Source: UMGS1484 sp045593325 (GTDB lineage: Bacteria; Bacillota; Clostridia; Oscillospirales; Acutalibacteraceae). From it: 38,634 nt of DNA. The position numbers and the translations under genes were made by a program. Below the pieces are notes generated by a model. It saw only the letters and a program-made list of their open reading frames with translations, was not told the DNA's origin and did not search any database. Below, one piece after another: positions 29,981 through 37,373 of this stretch (positions are counted from its first letter, which is position 1; every line of letters begins with the position of its first letter). The stretch spans positions 1 through 38,634 of the forward strand of contig JAZNWL010000006.1 in the NCBI GenBank assembly GCA_045593325.1. The letters are read 5' to 3'.

Positions 29981-30928
29981 TTACTGACCGCCGGCTTTGA
30001 TATGGTCAATATATTCTTCCAAACAGTATCCCAGTTCGGTCATCCGTTTGGCGTGTTTCACCCCAACAAAACGGTAGTGCCAGGGTTCCCAGGTTACCCC
30101 TGTTTTGGACTGCTTGTCCTTTTCATACCGCAGAATAAAGCCGTAGTCGTTGGCGTTTTCTTTCAGCCATTTCCCTGCGGCGGTGGAACCGAAATCGGTT
30201 TCCACGCTGTTAAAGTCAATGGCAAGGCCGGTTTGGTGTTCGCTGGTGCCGGGACGTGCCACGTGGGTGGCGGCGTACACTTCCGCTTCCTTTTGGGTGA
30301 AAGAGGGGTTTTCCCGTTTGGCGCGGTCCACCCGATTGTTGTAAAGCCGTTGTTGGGTGGCATAAGACCGATAACAGGAAATGGGATACAAACTTACCCC
30401 GTCTGCCTTAGCGGCGGCAACCATGGCCTTATAAGGCTCAATAATGCGGCTGTCCAGCCGATATTCACTGTCAAGATAGGTCATATCTGCAATCCAGTCA
30501 CTGTCAATGGTGCTTTGGGGGTTCACCAACAGCAAATACCATTCGTCCAGCTCTGCCACCCCGCTTTTGGTGTAATTGATGTAATCTTCCTTAGGGGTGG
30601 GTTTGGAAGCCTGGGAAGAAACCGTTTGGGACGAAGTGATGGCGGAAGATTCTTCTGTAGAAGAGGTTTCTTCTTCACTTTCTTCGGAAGCAGTTTGGGA
30701 CTGGGTTTCGCTGACAGCCGAAGACAGAGAAGAAACCACTTCGCTTTGGGCAGAAGAAACAGGGGAGGAGGAAGTTTCATCCTCTCCCGCTGTGCCAAAC
30801 AGCCCCCGCACACCCTTTACAATGCCCAATATTACCAGGCAAACCAGCAGTACGCCGGCAATGTAAATGGTGAATTCTAATTTACGGCCGCCCTTTTTGC
30901 GGCGTCTTGTATTCTTTTTGGTAGCCAT
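29981..30928 (-). CDS. VanY-type D-alanyl-D-alanine carboxypeptidase
   Basis: 315 residues. A basic cytoplasmic tail (KKNTRRRKKGGRK), one membrane span (about residues 18-38) and a Ser/Glu-rich linker (about 45-110) lead to an extracellular M15B peptidase domain (about 120-310): ISCYRSYATQQRLYNN, the zinc motif SEHQTGLAIDF (SxHxxGxAxD), and WEPWHYRFVG with the Glu and His ligands. The enzyme trims the terminal D-Ala of peptidoglycan stem peptides. VanY proper confers glycopeptide resistance only with vanHAX; none are here, so a housekeeping role is likely. It follows gpmI by 24 bases with an AGGAGG site, so it is the last gene of the glycolytic operon. Confidence 0.93.
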   Translation of the reverse strand: MATKKNTRRRKKGGRKLEFTIYIAGVLLVCLVILGIVKGVRGLFGTAGEDETSSSPVSSAQSEVVSSLSSAVSETQSQTASEESEEETSSTEESSAITSSQTVSSQASKPTPKEDYINYTKSGVAELDEWYLLLVNPQSTIDSDWIADMTYLDSEYRLDSRIIEPYKAMVAAAKADGVSLYPISCYRSYATQQRLYNNRVDRAKRENPSFTQKEAEVYAATHVARPGTSEHQTGLAIDFNSVETDFGSTAAGKWLKENANDYGFILRYEKDKQSKTGVTWEPWHYRFVGVKHAKRMTELGYCLEEYIDHIKAGGQ

Positions 30929-30952
30929 GGGAGACCTCCTGTAGTTATAAAG

Positions 30953-32488
30953 TTAGTGAGCAAGCAAACTTTCCCCAGTCATTTCTGCGGGTTTTTCGAT
31001 CCCCAGAATTTCCAGCATGGTGGGGGAAATGTCAGCAAGTCTGCCGCCTTGACGCAGTTTACAATCCATTCCGCAAACCGAGAAGGGAACGGGATAGGTG
31101 GTGTGGGCGGTGAAAGGTGTACCGTCTTCTTCCGCCATGTAGTCGGCGTTGCCGTGGTCGGCAGTAATCAAGGTGATTCCACCCATTTTATTTACCGAAT
31201 CCACCACTCTGCCAACACAGGTATCCACAGTTTCCACCGCTTTTACGGCGGCATCGAAAATCCCGGTGTGACCAACCATGTCGCAGTTGGCAAAGTTCAG
31301 GATCACCGCATCGTATTGGCCGGTTTCAATGGCTTCGCACACCGCATCACATACGGGAACGGCGCTCATTTCGGGCATCAGGTCAAAGGTGGAAACGTCG
31401 GGGGTGGGAATTAAAATACGGTCTTCCCCTTCAAATTTCACTTCTTCGCCCCCGTTGTAGAAGAAGGTAACGTGGGCATATTTGGTGGTTTCGGCAATCC
31501 GCAGTTGGGTCTTGCCGTTTTTGGAAAGAGTTTCCCCCATGGTCATGGTGAGCACCTGGGGTTTGAAAGCCACATCCACGTTGGGCATGGTGGCGTCATA
31601 TTCAGTCATGCAAACGTAAGTCAAGGGGAAGAAGCCTTTTTGACGTGCAAAGCCGTCAAAGGCGGGGTCCACAAAGGCGCGGGTGATCTCCCTTGCGCGG
31701 TCGGGACGGAAGTTGAAGAAGATCACAGCGTCATTTTCGTCCATGCCGTCGTAATCCCCGAACACGGTGGGTACCAAAAATTCGTCGGTAATAAACTTGC
31801 CGTCTTCATCCTTGGTTTCGTAAGAGGTTTCCACCGCTTTTACGGGGCAGTCGGCATGCAGACCTTGGGCGCATACCATGGCATTATAGGCTTTTTCCAC
31901 ACGGCCCCATTGGGTGTCACGGTCCATCCCGTAATAGCGACCTGCCAGGGTTGCCAGGGTGCCTGTGCCGATTTCTTCCATTTTGGCAAGGGCTTCGGCT
32001 ACGAAGTCTTTCCCGGAAGTGGGGGGTACGTCACGGCCGTCCAACAAACCGTGAACAAAAACTTTTTCTAACCCCATTTGTTTTGCCATTTGAAGCAGTG
32101 CCCACAAGTGGCTGTTGTGGCTATGCACACCGCCGTTGGAAAGCAGGCCCAACAAATGGAGTTTTTTGCCAGCAATTTTGCAGTGCTCCATAGCGGCTTT
32201 CAGGGTTTCGTTTTCAAAGAAATCCCCGTCGGCAATGGATTTGGTGATGCGGGTGAGTTCCTGATATACCACACGGCCTGCGCCAATGTTGGTGTGACCC
32301 ACTTCGCTGTTGCCCATTTGCCCGTCAGGCAAACCAACGTCCATGCCCGAAGCACCGATCTGAGTGGTGGGGCAGGTGGCAAAGATTTTGTCCAGATTGG
32401 GGGTGTTGGCAGAAGCGATGGCGTTATTTTTGTCGCTGGGGTTCATGCCGAACCCGTCCATAATCACTAAAACAACAGGTTTTTTCAT
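30953..32488 (-). CDS. gpmI: 2,3-bisphosphoglycerate-independent phosphoglycerate mutase
   Basis: 511 residues from ATG 32488; the in-frame TTG at 32497 overlaps the AGGAG site, which is 11 bases from the ATG. It interconverts 3- and 2-phosphoglycerate with two Mn ions. Seen: VLVIMDGFG with the first metal ligand, MGNSEVGHTNIGAGRVVYQ with the phosphoserine Ser, HGLLDGRDVPP, YYGMDRD, FFNFRPDRARE, and the alkaline-phosphatase-like NFANCDMVGHTG and TADHGNADYM with HTTYPVP. Operon partner of tpiA (15 bases). Confidence 0.98.
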   Translation of the reverse strand: MKKPVVLVIMDGFGMNPSDKNNAIASANTPNLDKIFATCPTTQIGASGMDVGLPDGQMGNSEVGHTNIGAGRVVYQELTRITKSIADGDFFENETLKAAMEHCKIAGKKLHLLGLLSNGGVHSHNSHLWALLQMAKQMGLEKVFVHGLLDGRDVPPTSGKDFVAEALAKMEEIGTGTLATLAGRYYGMDRDTQWGRVEKAYNAMVCAQGLHADCPVKAVETSYETKDEDGKFITDEFLVPTVFGDYDGMDENDAVIFFNFRPDRAREITRAFVDPAFDGFARQKGFFPLTYVCMTEYDATMPNVDVAFKPQVLTMTMGETLSKNGKTQLRIAETTKYAHVTFFYNGGEEVKFEGEDRILIPTPDVSTFDLMPEMSAVPVCDAVCEAIETGQYDAVILNFANCDMVGHTGIFDAAVKAVETVDTCVGRVVDSVNKMGGITLITADHGNADYMAEEDGTPFTAHTTYPVPFSVCGMDCKLRQGGRLADISPTMLEILGIEKPAEMTGESLLAH

Positions 32489-32503
32489 AGATTTCAAATC
32501 TCC

Positions 32504-33271
32504 TTATTTGGATGCGGCTTTTACGATAGCGGCAAAGTCGGGGGCTTTCAGGGAAGCACCGCCGATGAGACCGCCGTCCACGTGCTCTTTGGCAACCAAA
32601 GCGTCAGCGTTGCCGGCATTCATGGAACCGCCGTATTGAATGGTTACGGTTTCAGCAACGTCAGCGCCGTATACTTCGGCGATGGCGGCACGAACGTAGC
32701 CGTTGCCTTCGTTGGCTTGTTCGTCGGTGGCGGTAACCCCGGTGCCGATGGCCCAAACGGGTTCATAGGCAATGATCACGTTTTTCAAATCTTCTTTAGA
32801 AACGTTGGTAAGAGCCATTTTGGTCTGGAATTTTAACAGAGTTTCGGTATAGCCCAATTCCCGTTGTTCCAAGGTTTCCCCAACGCACACAATGGCGGTG
32901 AGGCCGGCTTTGATGGCGGCAAGGGTACGCAGGTTTACGGTTTGGTCGGTTTCGCCGAAATATTGACGGCGTTCACTGTGACCAACCACCACGTATTTTA
33001 CACCGGATTCCACCAGCATTTGAGCGGAGATTTCCCCGGTGAAGGCGCCGCTTTCTTTAAAATGCACGTTTTCAGCGCCAATTTCAATGTTGGAGCCTTT
33101 GGCGGCTTCCACAGCGGCGGGAATGTCAATAAAGGGAACGCAAAGCACCACTTTACAGTCAGCGTCCGCCACCAGGGGTTTCATTTCGTTGATGAGAGCG
33201 GTGGTTTCAGCAGGGGTTTTGTTCATTTTCCAGTTGCCTGCAATCACAGCAGCGCGAACAGATTTATTCAT
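32504..33271 (-). CDS. tpiA: Triosephosphate isomerase
   Basis: 255 residues; interconverts dihydroxyacetone phosphate and glyceraldehyde 3-phosphate. TIM-barrel motifs: GNWKMNK (Asn, catalytic Lys), VVVGHSERRQYF (catalytic His), IAYEPVWAIGTG (catalytic Glu, loop 6), YGGSMNAGNA and VDGGLIGGASL. ATG 33271 has GAGGA 8 bases upstream. Middle gene between pgk and gpmI. Confidence 0.98.
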   Translation of the reverse strand: MNKSVRAAVIAGNWKMNKTPAETTALINEMKPLVADADCKVVLCVPFIDIPAAVEAAKGSNIEIGAENVHFKESGAFTGEISAQMLVESGVKYVVVGHSERRQYFGETDQTVNLRTLAAIKAGLTAIVCVGETLEQRELGYTETLLKFQTKMALTNVSKEDLKNVIIAYEPVWAIGTGVTATDEQANEGNGYVRAAIAEVYGADVAETVTIQYGGSMNAGNADALVAKEHVDGGLIGGASLKAPDFAAIVKAASK

Positions 33272-33297
33272 GGTAAATTCCTCATTTCTGCATACTT

Positions 33298-33327
33298 TTG
33301 GGCGGTCATGATGTTTGACCGCCCAAA
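33298..33327 (-). other. Intercistronic hairpin between pgk and tpiA
   Basis: TTGGGCGGTC / GACCGCCCAA, 10-bp perfect stem with a 9-nt loop and no T-run on either side. Not a terminator by form; more likely a processing or mRNA-stability element that could set the ratio of pgk to tpiA. Confidence 0.6.
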
Positions 33328-33341
33328 TTGATTTTACAAGA

Positions 33342-34535
33342 TTATTTTTCGTTCAAAGCGGCAATACCGGGCAGTTCCAGACCTTCCAGGAATTCCAAAG
33401 AAGCACCGCCACCGGTGGAGATATGGGTCATTTTGTCAGCAAAGCCCAATTTTTGAACAGCAGCAGCCGAGTCACCACCGCCGATGATGGAGATGGAGCC
33501 GGAATCAGCAACGGCTTTGGCAACCGAAATGGTACCGTTGGCAAAACGTTCCCATTCGGAAACACCCATGGGGCCGTTCCAGATCACAGTGCCTGCGCCT
33601 TTGATGGCGTTAGCATACAATTCTTCGGTGCGGGGGCCGATGTCCAAGCCCATGTAACCGTCGGGAATACCGTCTTCCACGTTGCAGATGATCATGTCGC
33701 AATCGGGATCGTATTTGTCACCGCAGCGGCTGTCCAGGGGAAGCAGGAAGTTTACGCCTTTTTCTTTTGCCATTTTTACAATGTTATTGGCAAGTTCGAA
33801 TTTGTCGGTTTCGCAAAGAGAATTCCCAATGGGTTCCCCGGAAGCGGCTTTGAAGGTGTAAGCCATGGCGCCACCGATGATGAGGGTGTCAACCTTGTTC
33901 AGCAGGTTTTCAATAACACCGATTTTATCCGAAACTTTAGCGCCGCCTAAAATGGCAACGAAGGGACGGGCAGGGTCAGCAAGGGCTTTCCCCATGACGT
34001 CAATTTCTTTTTGAATCAAGTAACCGCAAACGGCGGGGAGGTAATCGGCAACACCGGTGGTGGAGGAGTGAGCGCGGTGAGCGGTACCGAAAGCGTCATT
34101 CACATAAATTTCAGCAAGATCAGCCAAGGCTTTGGAGAAAGCAGGATCGTTCTTGGTTTCTTCAGCATGATAGCGAACGTTTTCAATTAAAACAGCTTCC
34201 CCTTCTTTTACGTTGGCGGCCAGTTCTTTCGCGGAATCGCCAACAACGTCGGTAGCCATTTTTACTTCAAAGCCCAACAGTTCGGACAAGCGTTTGGCAA
34301 CGGGTGCCAAGGAAAATTCGGGTTTGAATTCTCCCTTGGGACGACCCAGGTGAGAGCAGAGGATTACTTTTGCATTGTTTTTCAACAAATATTGAATGGT
34401 GGGCAAGGAAGAAACGATTCGTTTGTCGTTGGTGATTTCTCCGTCTTTCAGGGGCACGTTGAAGTCACAGCGAACCAGAACCTTTTTGCCTGCTACATCA
34501 ATATCTTCGATGGTTTTTTTGTTCAAAGCATTCAT
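33342..34535 (-). CDS. pgk: Phosphoglycerate kinase
   Basis: 397 residues from ATG 34535; TTG 34541 is only 4 bases from GGAGG. It makes ATP from 1,3-bisphosphoglycerate. Seen: VLVRCDFNVPL, HLGRPKGE, ENVRYHAEE and NDAFGTAHRAHSS (substrate-binding basic residues), the nucleotide-domain GGAKVSDKIGVIENLL and WNGPMGVSEW, and the C-terminal GGGDSAAAV and STGGGASLEFLEG. First gene of the operon pgk-tpiA-gpmI; gap is not in the window. Confidence 0.98.
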   Translation of the reverse strand: MNALNKKTIEDIDVAGKKVLVRCDFNVPLKDGEITNDKRIVSSLPTIQYLLKNNAKVILCSHLGRPKGEFKPEFSLAPVAKRLSELLGFEVKMATDVVGDSAKELAANVKEGEAVLIENVRYHAEETKNDPAFSKALADLAEIYVNDAFGTAHRAHSSTTGVADYLPAVCGYLIQKEIDVMGKALADPARPFVAILGGAKVSDKIGVIENLLNKVDTLIIGGAMAYTFKAASGEPIGNSLCETDKFELANNIVKMAKEKGVNFLLPLDSRCGDKYDPDCDMIICNVEDGIPDGYMGLDIGPRTEELYANAIKGAGTVIWNGPMGVSEWERFANGTISVAKAVADSGSISIIGGGDSAAAVQKLGFADKMTHISTGGGASLEFLEGLELPGIAALNEK

Positions 34536-34597
34536 AGTCAAAGAACCTCCAAAATAGAATATTTATAAGTTATTGTAAACAAAACAGTTCAAAGAAA

Positions 34598-34626
34598 ATT
34601 ATAGTATATTTTACCCACGTTTGCAA
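34598..34626 (-). promoter_or_regulatory. pgk operon promoter
   Basis: Minus strand TTGCAA (34626-34621), 17 bp, perfect TATAAT (34603-34598). Leader of about 55 nt before ATG 34535. Confidence 0.75.
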
Positions 34627-34685
34627 GGGTTTTCCAATAATTTTCAAAATATTTTGTGAAAAAAATAACCGATTGGAGGGGTATT

Positions 34686-35489
34686 ATGCTGATTCTGGCA
34701 CAAAAAGGCAGACCCACCGGGGGATTTTTCTTAAAACACAAGGCAAAACGGGGAAAATTGCCCCCGGTGATTCGGGGAATCTACCTGGGAAACCATCCCT
34801 GTGTTTTGCTGACTTTGTACGGGGAAGTTACCCCGGGTAACCGCTTCCTTGCCCCTTACCTCAGGCGGGGAGACACAGTGATTTTGTCCGGGGAATTGGA
34901 AGGAAAATTCCACTGGAACCGGCCTTACGTAGAGGAACTCACCCGTCGGCAATGTGTGAATTTTGTGAAACAGCGGTTGATTCACAGCCCCAAGGATACC
35001 CAAACGGTGCTGTATGACCCCCAAGGGGATTGTATGGGGGTGGCGGCAGAACTGTGTGAAGGGGGCGGAACCCTTTGGGTGATAACACACCAACCACAGG
35101 GGTATGCACCCTGCCTGGAATACACCACCCTGATGTTCGGCAACCCCTTCGTACTGACCGAGATCACGCCGTCTGAAGGAGATTTGGTGATTGCCCCCTA
35201 CGGGGTGGGGGAACAGCCTTTACCACAGGAAGCGACGGTTTTTGCCCCCGACAGGGGACGTTGGATCAAAGAAAAAGAATTGGAACTTCCCCAAAAAATC
35301 AAACACACCACCCCCGACGGCTTTGACCCTGTGGCAACCACCGCCGGGTGCATGGCAATGTTCGGGGGAGAATATTTAGACCTGACTCCGCAGGGGACAG
35401 GGAAGGAAGCAGAAAAAGGGGAAAAAGACAAGCAAAAACCCCAAAGCACCCTTGATGGGTACTTTGGGGTTAGTAACCTTAAACGGTAA
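34686..35489 (+). CDS. Unknown protein whose C-terminus lies in a tandem repeat
   Basis: 267 residues from ATG 34686 (GGAGGGG 6 bases upstream; the TTG-type start at 34656 has none). I do not recognise it. Residues of about 1-235 are soluble, mixed beta-rich, with many Gly/Pro/Tyr (GKLPPVIRGIYLGNHPCVLL, APYLRRGDTVILSGELEG, TLWVITHQPQGYAPCLEY). A charged linker (GKEAEKGEKDKQK) leads to the last residues QSTLDGYFGVSNLKR. That tail is encoded by the first 63 bases of the 229-bp repeat at 35427. QSTLDGYF looks like a sliding-clamp (PIP-box-like QxxLxxYF) motif, but the DNA also forms a terminator-like hairpin for the opposite strand, so the peptide may be a by-product. Divergent from pgk. Confidence 0.82.
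   Translation: MLILAQKGRPTGGFFLKHKAKRGKLPPVIRGIYLGNHPCVLLTLYGEVTPGNRFLAPYLRRGDTVILSGELEGKFHWNRPYVEELTRRQCVNFVKQRLIHSPKDTQTVLYDPQGDCMGVAAELCEGGGTLWVITHQPQGYAPCLEYTTLMFGNPFVLTEITPSEGDLVIAPYGVGEQPLPQEATVFAPDRGRWIKEKELELPQKIKHTTPDGFDPVATTAGCMAMFGGEYLDLTPQGTGKEAEKGEKDKQKPQSTLDGYFGVSNLKR
35433..35471 (-). terminator. Terminator copy 1 for rplM-rpsI (within gene end)
   Basis: Minus strand stem AACCCCAAAG / CTTTGGGGTT with inner ACCC/GGGT, then five T. It overlaps the final codons of the plus-strand gene. Equivalent copies are at about 35662-35701 and 35892-35931. Confidence 0.6.
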
Positions 35490-35522
35490 TGATAGCACAA
35501 GATTGAACAAATTCCGGATTGT

Positions 35523-35562
35523 AACACAAGGCGTACAAAATATAAATTTGCGTTCCTGTGCC
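35523..35562 (-). other. 3'-UTR hairpin motif, tandem copy 1
   Basis: Minus strand GGCACAGGAACGCAA (35562-35548) with TGTGTT (35528-35523) as closing strand; 40 nt long. Duplicated with the repeat unit. Confidence 0.45.
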
Positions 35563-35661
35563 AAGAAAGTGTAAGTGCTGCCTTTCAAGGTTGGTGCAGG
35601 ATGGCATTTTTTCGGCACACAAGGCGTATGTGCATACGTCGTGTGGCGAAAAAATGACAAG

Positions 35662-35701
35662 CAAAAACCCCAAAGCACCCTAGATGGGTACTTTGGGGTT
35701 A
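35662..35701 (-). terminator. Terminator copy 2 for rplM-rpsI
   Basis: Second copy of the ACCCCAAAG...CTTTGGGGT hairpin with T-run on the minus strand. Confidence 0.65.
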
Positions 35702-35751
35702 GTAACCTTAAACGGTAATGATAGCACAAGATTGAACAAATTTTGGATTGT

Positions 35752-35791
35752 AACACAAGGCGTACAAAATATAAATTTGCGTTCCTGTGCC
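35752..35791 (-). other. 3'-UTR hairpin motif, tandem copy 2
   Basis: Minus strand GGCACAGGAACGCAA (35791-35777) closing with TGTGTT (35757-35752); 40 nt. Confidence 0.45.
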
Positions 35792-35891
35792 AAGAGCGTG
35801 TAAGTGCTGCCTTTCAAGGTTGGTGCAGGATGGCATTTTTTTCGGCACACAAGGCGTATGTGCATACGTCGTGTGGCGAAAAAATGACAAG

Positions 35892-35931
35892 CAAAAACCC
35901 CAAAGCACCCTAGATGGGTACTTTGGGGTTA
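35892..35931 (-). terminator. Terminator copy 3 (nearest to rpsI)
   Basis: Third copy of the hairpin and T-run; the first one met by RNA polymerase leaving rpsI, about 107 bases after its stop codon. Confidence 0.75.
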
Positions 35932-35981
35932 GTAACCTTAAACGGTAGTGATAGCACAAGATTGAACAAATTTTGGATTGT

Positions 35982-36021
35982 AACACAAGGCATACAGAAT
36001 ATAAATTTGCGTTCCTGTGCC
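35982..36021 (-). other. 3'-UTR hairpin motif (copy directly after rpsI)
   Basis: Minus strand GGCACAGGAACGCAA (36021-36007), 16 bases after the rpsI stop, closed by TGTGTT (35987-35982); inner CAAA/TTTG pairing possible. Same geometry as after rhaA and the parC-like gene. Confidence 0.5.
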
Positions 36022-36037
36022 AAGATTGAAAGGCAGA

Positions 36038-36436
36038 CTAACGTTTGGAGAACTGGGGTGCCCGACGAGCGCCTTTCAAACCGTACTTCTTGCGTTCCTT
36101 CATACGAGGATCGCGGGTGAGGAAGCCGGCTTTTTTCAAGGTAGGACGCAGGTTAGCGTCGAATTGCAACAAAGCACGGGAAATACCGTGACGGATTGCA
36201 CCGGCTTGGCCGGTTACACCGCCGCCGCATACACGGCAAACAACGTCGAATTTGCCTTCGGTAGCGGTTTCGTTGAGGGGTTGACGCACGATCAATTTCA
36301 AGGTTTCAAGACCGAAATAATCGTCGATGTCACGATCGTTGATGGTGATTTTGCCGGTGCCGTTGTAAACACGAACGCGAGCTACAGAGCTCTTTCTGCG
36401 ACCGGTACCATAGAAAAACGGTTTGCTGTCATACAT
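36038..36436 (-). CDS. rpsI: 30S ribosomal protein S9 (uS9)
   Basis: 132 residues. YGTGRRKSSVARVRV at the N-terminus, GKITINDRDIDDYFG, and the C-terminal basic tail with DPRMKERKKYGLKGARRAPQFSKR, which reaches the P-site tRNA. Translationally downstream of rplM by 15 bases, the conserved bacterial order. Confidence 0.99.
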   Translation of the reverse strand: MYDSKPFFYGTGRRKSSVARVRVYNGTGKITINDRDIDDYFGLETLKLIVRQPLNETATEGKFDVVCRVCGGGVTGQAGAIRHGISRALLQFDANLRPTLKKAGFLTRDPRMKERKKYGLKGARRAPQFSKR

Positions 36437-36451
36437 AGTGCGTTACCCTCC

Positions 36452-36880
36452 TTACAGTGAATATTCTTCAGGTTTTTGAGCCTGATGTTTGTGTTCGGTG
36501 CCTTTGTAGATGCGCAAACGGGTTAAAGCAGCGCGACCCAAAGTGTTGTCGGGAATCATGCCTTTTACAGCAAGTTCCATGGCCAATTCAGGACGGGTAG
36601 CCATCAAAGTTTTGTATTGAACTTCTTTCAGGTTCCCGATGTAGCCGGTGTGACGATAGTAGTATTTTTGCTCCAGTTTGCGACCGGTGAGAACAGCTTT
36701 GTCAGCGTTCAGGATGATTACGTGATCACCGCAGTCAACGTGAGGAGTGAAGATGGGTTTCCGTTTGCCACGCAGCAAATCAGCAGCGATGGTAGCAACA
36801 CGACCCATGGGTTTGCCGGCAGCATCGATGATATACCATTTACGGTCGATTTCGCCGGTTTTGGGCATGTAGGTAGACAT
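36452..36880 (-). CDS. rplM: 50S ribosomal protein L13 (uL13)
   Basis: 142 residues. Typical IDRKWYIIDAAGKPMGRVAT start, GDHVIILNADKAVLTGRKLEQK, YYRHTGYIGNLKEVQ, and MIPDNTLGRAALTRLRIYKG. First gene of the rplM-rpsI operon. Ribosome binding site GGAGG 8 bases upstream. Expression is often self-regulated through the leader in Bacillota. Confidence 0.99.
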   Translation of the reverse strand: MSTYMPKTGEIDRKWYIIDAAGKPMGRVATIAADLLRGKRKPIFTPHVDCGDHVIILNADKAVLTGRKLEQKYYYRHTGYIGNLKEVQYKTLMATRPELAMELAVKGMIPDNTLGRAALTRLRIYKGTEHKHQAQKPEEYSL

Positions 36881-36925
36881 ATTTTTTCCTCCATTAAAAT
36901 TATATATTCTTCATTAAGACCTGAT

Positions 36926-36944
36926 ACAATGCGGACTTTTCCGC
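36926..36944 (-). promoter_or_regulatory. Possible L13 leader hairpin
   Basis: Near the predicted start of the rplM transcript a GCGGA-AAAG-TCCGC hairpin occurs within a 64-nt leader. Firmicutes rplM operons are known to carry an L13-binding leader RNA of similar size; the match here is by position and form only. Confidence 0.35.
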
Positions 36945-36950
36945 CCGATG

Positions 36951-36979
36951 ATAATACCATAGCCACGGGGAGAAGTCAA
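36951..36979 (-). promoter_or_regulatory. rplM-rpsI promoter
   Basis: Minus strand TTGACT (36979-36974), 17 bp, TATTAT (36956-36951); transcription would begin near 36944. Confidence 0.75.
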
Positions 36980-37200
36980 CCGATTTTTTTGAAAAAATTC
37001 AAACAATTATCGAGTTTCTTTGAAAATCTCGTTTTTTCTCTTATTTTCTCAAAATTTTAAAGGAATGATTTTTTAAAAACTGGAAAGAAACAGCAAGATT
37101 TTTGCGTTGTTTTGATGGCGGTTTTTTCAAAGATTTTTCAAAATTTTTGCAAATTTTTTTAAGTTTCTTTCAAAAAAAATTAAAAAATATGAAAGCTCAG
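36980..37200. other. AT-rich spacer, no gene seen
   Basis: Part of the 493-base gap 36881-37373. Dense A and T tracts, some possibly an UP element for the ribosomal promoter. Short open frames have no ribosome binding site. Confidence 0.5.
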
Positions 37201-37210
37201 AGAAAAAGTA

Positions 37211-37250
37211 AACCGCCGAATCCCTTTATTTTTCAAGGGATACGACGGTT
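37211..37250 (-). terminator. Hairpin, probable htrA terminator
   Basis: AACCG/CGGTT, CG/CG and ATCCCTT/AAGGGAT form an interrupted 14-bp stem; on the minus strand ACTTTTTC follows. It lies 124 bases beyond the htrA stop codon. Confidence 0.5.
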
Positions 37251-37257
37251 ATGGCAA

Positions 37258-37345
37258 AGGGGTTGTCCCCGGGACGTCCCTGGGGATGTCCCCCAACAGA
37301 ATAAGAAACAGAAATAGAAACAGAAATAGAATAAGAATAAGATTA
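37258..37345. repeat. G/C-rich GTCCC repeats and AGAAAYAGAAATA microsatellite
   Basis: 37258-37295 repeats GTCCC/GGGAC units in both orientations (palindromic). 37300-37345 is purine-rich and built from AGAAACAGAAATA-type units. Both are low-complexity and non-coding. Confidence 0.6.
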
Positions 37346-37373
37346 TTTTATATTGAGACAGAAAACAAAAGCA

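Larger units (their letters stand above)
35427..36024. repeat. Tandem 229-230 bp repeat, about 2.6 copies
   Basis: Copy 1 35427-35655, copy 2 35656-35885, partial copy 3 35886-36024, over 95 percent identical by eye. It fills the 548-base gap 35490-36037 and includes the last codons of the upstream gene. Each unit holds a hairpin ACCCCAAAG...CTTTGGGGT, a hairpin CGGCACAC...GTGTGGCG, the GGCACAGGAACGCAA motif (minus sense) and TTGTAA-16-TATAAA. In copies 2 and 3 the gene-end peptide stays in frame (CTT to CTA is silent). Confidence 0.9.

Noticed and set aside
29981..30928. VanY glycopeptide-resistance locus
   Set aside because: No vanHAX, vanRS or vanZ nearby; the gene sits in a glycolytic operon and is better read as a housekeeping M15B carboxypeptidase.
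35376..35986. Minus-strand open frames of up to 126 codons in the tandem repeat
   Set aside because: They are the same frame copied by the repeat, consist of hairpin arms, and lack ribosome binding sites.
35427..36024. CRISPR array
   Set aside because: The repeat unit is 229-230 bp, with no short direct repeat and unique spacer alternation, and no cas genes.
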